7,612 nt of DNA from positions 1 through 7,612 of the forward strand of contig CABSEJ010000159.1 in the NCBI GenBank assembly GCA_902476765.1, written 5' to 3'. The position numbers and the translations under genes are program-made. This DNA is from an uncultured Blautia sp. GTDB taxonomy: Bacteria; Bacillota; Clostridia; Lachnospirales; Lachnospiraceae. The notes below the pieces were generated by a model. The model was not told the origin of the DNA. It saw nothing but the letters and a program-made list of their open reading frames with translations, and searched no databases. Position 1 is the first letter of the stretch. Every line of letters begins with the position of its first letter. Shown in pieces: positions 6,478-7,612 of the stretch.

Positions 6478-7155
6478 CTATTCCATTTGCTCCTGCATAA
6501 ACAAAGAGGTTAAAAAGACAAACACATAGGTCTGAATCAGACCGTCAAAAATATCAAAATACATGCTGAATGGGATAGGCACAAGCACCGGCACCAACAT
6601 TTTTATCAATTCCATAATGACAAAAGCACCGATTACATTGCCGAAGAGCCGCATACAAAGGGATACGGGCCGTATCGCAATCTCCATAATATTGATGGGA
6701 GCGATAAAGGGCAGCGGTTCCGCAAAACCAAGAAAAAATTTCTTCACACCCTTCTTTTTCAGTCCGGAATAATAGATAAGTACAAGGCTCATAAGTGCCA
6801 ATCCTGCCGTTACATTCAAGTCTTTTGTAGGCGGCTTAAAGCCAAACAGACCGATTAGGTTTGCACACCCTATGTAAAGGGCTACTGTAATCAGGTACGG
6901 GATATATGGCTTTCCATCTTTGCCCAGAATCCCTGTAAAAAAATCATCCAAAAACCCGATAAAGGCCTCCAAAGCCAGCTGCTTTTTCCCTGGATTTTCC
7001 ACTTTCAGATTCCGAACCAGTAGCACTGACAAAAGCGTCAGCACCGCCATAATAATCCATGTAACCACCACAGATTCGCTAACCGGAATGCCGCCAAAAA
7101 CCGGAATGTTAAATACGGTTTCGCAATTCAGCTCTTCCGTGATTCTCTCGGCTAT
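6478..7155 (-). CDS. atpB: F1Fo ATP synthase a subunit; 5' end unclear
   Basis: Subunit a is the membrane stator with the ion half-channels next to the c-ring. The span given encodes 225 residues. Counted this way, the essential arginine is R169 in SLCMRLFGN, and Q208 in GLIQTYVF fits the conserved last-helix Gln. P-P-T-K-D-L-N-V-T (about 108-116) is the usual loop. The frame is open to a TAG at 7200 and encodes ELNCETVFNIPVFGGIPVSE before the first GTG (7071), a typical N-terminus of this family. The upstream part has no ATG, GTG or TTG. Candidates are ATA 7155, ATC 7143 and CTG 7131. The ATG at 7168, directly behind GGAAGG, is one base out of frame. A GTG 7071 start would give only 197 residues without a good ribosome site. 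The coordinate end is therefore provisional. Confidence 0.93.
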   Translation of the reverse strand: MAERITEELNCETVFNIPVFGGIPVSESVVVTWIIMAVLTLLSVLLVRNLKVENPGKKQLALEAFIGFLDDFFTGILGKDGKPYIPYLITVALYIGCANLIGLFGFKPPTKDLNVTAGLALMSLVLIYYSGLKKKGVKKFFLGFAEPLPFIAPINIMEIAIRPVSLCMRLFGNVIGAFVIMELIKMLVPVLVPIPFSMYFDIFDGLIQTYVFVFLTSLFMQEQME

Positions 7156-7379
7156 ACTCGTAAGACATCCTTCCTTTCTGTATTCGTGGTTTCTCGACTA
7201 TCTCCTTTCCTAAAAATAGTTAAGTTACTTCTTATTTCTTAAATCGCTATCAACCTTACTGCTAAAAAACTGATTTGTCAATCATTCCTTCCTTTTCTGA
7301 AAACGTGAATTTTTTTGTCAAAAACTCTCGTAGTTTTTCAAACTTGTCCTCTCTTTTTGTCAGAAATTCCATGGTTTTT

Positions 7380-7399
7380 TGTATACCGTTTGGTATACA
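7380..7399. promoter_or_regulatory. Candidate operator: inverted repeat downstream of the atp promoter
   Basis: Eight-bp arms, TGTATACC and GGTATACA, flank a 4-base centre. No T-run follows on either strand, so this looks like a protein-binding site rather than a terminator. It would lie about +13 to +32 from the transcription start predicted for the candidate promoter, a place where a bound repressor could block transcription. The GTATAC core resembles operators of several GntR-type repressors, but no regulator is assigned. Confidence 0.45.
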
Positions 7400-7418
7400 C
7401 TGGTTCTACCACTTGTAT

Positions 7419-7447
7419 TTTATATAAATTTTCTAGTTTTTTATGAA
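7419..7447 (-). promoter_or_regulatory. Candidate promoter of the atp operon
   Basis: The minus strand reads TTCATA (7447-7442, four of six to the -35 consensus), a 17-base spacer and TATAAA (7424-7419, five of six to the -10 consensus). Transcription would start near 7412, giving a leader of about 250 bases before atpB. A second possibility is the perfect TTGACA at 7281-7276, but its -10 at 17 bases (TAAGGT, 7258-7253) matches only three of six. Confidence 0.45.
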
Positions 7448-7487
7448 AATTTTCATAGACTTTTTCCATATTGTCATTTTCAAAAAA

Positions 7488-7528
7488 AGAAAAGGTGTTT
7501 TATTTGTATAATCTAAAACACCTTTTCT
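7488..7528 (-). terminator. Strong intrinsic terminator of the gene upstream of atp
   Basis: A perfect 15-bp stem, AGAAAAGGTGTTTTA with TAAAACACCTTTTCT, encloses an 11-base loop. On the minus strand the 3' arm runs straight into a run of T (7488-7482), the classic form. It begins 28 bases after the stop codon at 7557, so it ends the gene at the right edge and insulates the atp operon from it. Confidence 0.88.
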
Positions 7529-7556
7529 CAAAAATTACTGGTAAAAGCTTTACCCC

Positions 7557-7612
7557 TTAGTATCCAAGTTTTGGGAGGATATTTTTAGGCTCCTCCAGAA
7601 TCACCAAATCCG
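7557..7612 (-). CDS. C-terminal fragment of an unrecognised protein (runs off right edge)
   Basis: The last 17 codons read DLVILEEPKNILPKLGY before a TAA at 7559-7557. The other two frames stop within the same stretch (after 3 and 8 codons). A strong terminator follows at the spacing expected for a gene end, which supports real coding. I do not recognise the protein from so short a tail and assign no function. It is in the same direction as atp but is separated by the terminator. Confidence 0.6.
   Translation of the reverse strand, partial: DLVILEEPKNILPKLGY

Larger units (their letters stand above)
7169..7487. other. AT-rich leader/intergenic region before atpB, no clear gene
   Basis: This stretch separates the upstream gene's terminator from atpB. 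It is visibly richer in A and T than the coding regions. It contains the promoter candidate and inverted repeat listed separately. It also has two purine-rich sites on the minus strand (AAAGGAGA at 7201-7208 and AAAGGAAGG at 7169-7177). A direct repeat, GA-A/G-TTT-C/T-TGACAAAAA, occurs at 7354-7369 and 7312-7327 (14 of 16 identical, 42 bases apart), with a third TTGACAAA at 7281. Two short overlapping reading frames exist (43 codons at 7338-7469, 36 codons at 7262-7372), both lysine/glutamate-rich and without ribosome sites, so I do not call them genes. An atpI gene, common at this place, is absent. Confidence 0.6.

Noticed and set aside
7159..7168. Programmed +1 frameshifting after ATG 7168 to enter the atpB frame
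   Set aside because: No known slippery site (such as the prfB CUU-UGA arrangement) is present, and shifting within the first codons of a subunit gene would be unprecedented to my knowledge. A sequence error or non-standard start is simpler.
7380..7399. Inverted repeat read as a terminator
   Set aside because: Neither strand has a T-run on its 3' side, and the real terminator of the upstream gene is at 7488-7528.
7338..7469. 43-codon frame on the minus strand starting at ATG 7469
   Set aside because: It lacks a ribosome site, is K/E/N/Y-rich as expected from AT-rich DNA, covers the promoter candidate and inverted repeat, and resembles no known family. The overlapping 36-codon frame (7262-7372) is equally unsupported.
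7585..7612. GDSGGA on the minus strand near the right edge, like the serine protease active-site motif
   Set aside because: It occurs in a frame that stops after eight codons; the adjacent frame gives a longer ending with a properly spaced terminator. Too little sequence to support a protease.
1..7612. CRISPR array, tRNA, rRNA, insertion sequence or phage element
   Set aside because: I saw no regularly spaced repeats, cloverleaf, ribosomal RNA segment, transposase or terminal inverted repeats. The window is core metabolic genes with short regulatory gaps.

Overview
This window is mostly core metabolism from a Gram-positive, anaerobic-type bacterium. It most resembles Clostridia, and probably Lachnospiraceae. 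That placement is inference, resting on protein flavour (for example SAMYMISSSK in the gamma subunit and GMEELSEEDR in beta), GGAGG-type ribosome sites and moderate base composition. All genes read on the minus strand, so transcription runs from high to low coordinates.

Layout in transcription order. At the right edge (7557-7612) is the last 17 codons of an unrecognised gene, followed 28 bases later by a strong intrinsic terminator (7488-7528). A roughly 330-base AT-rich stretch (7169-7487) follows. It has no convincing protein gene, but holds a candidate promoter, an 8-bp inverted repeat just downstream of it, and three TGACAAA-containing elements about 40 bases apart. Next comes a complete F1Fo ATP synthase operon in the canonical order atpB-atpE-atpF-atpH-atpA-atpG-atpD-atpC (7155-890). 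Spacing is tight, from a 20-base overlap to a 98-base gap. No atpI is seen upstream. A 12-bp hairpin at 795-835 probably ends the operon. A near-consensus promoter (655-683) then drives ilvN, the regulatory subunit of acetolactate synthase, and the first eight codons of an ilvC-like gene follow at the left edge.

The eight atp products build one machine. Subunits a and c form the ion path and rotor ring, b and delta the stator, alpha and beta the catalytic head, and gamma and epsilon the central stalk. The c subunit lacks two of the Na+ ligands known from Na+-driven rings, so proton coupling is the better guess. Epsilon carries the I-D-x-x-R-A motif and the two helix-2 arginines of ATP-sensing epsilon subunits. 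The ilv genes belong to branched-chain amino acid synthesis and form a separate transcription unit.

I see no undescribed system here. The oddest point is the 5' end of atpB. The coding frame clearly extends about 28 codons above the first GTG, but it has no ATG, GTG or TTG there. The ATG that sits behind a good ribosome site is one base out of frame. This is a sequence error, a real frameshift, or a non-standard start. Several other start codons in the operon (atpA, atpH, atpC) were moved here on ribosome-site spacing.
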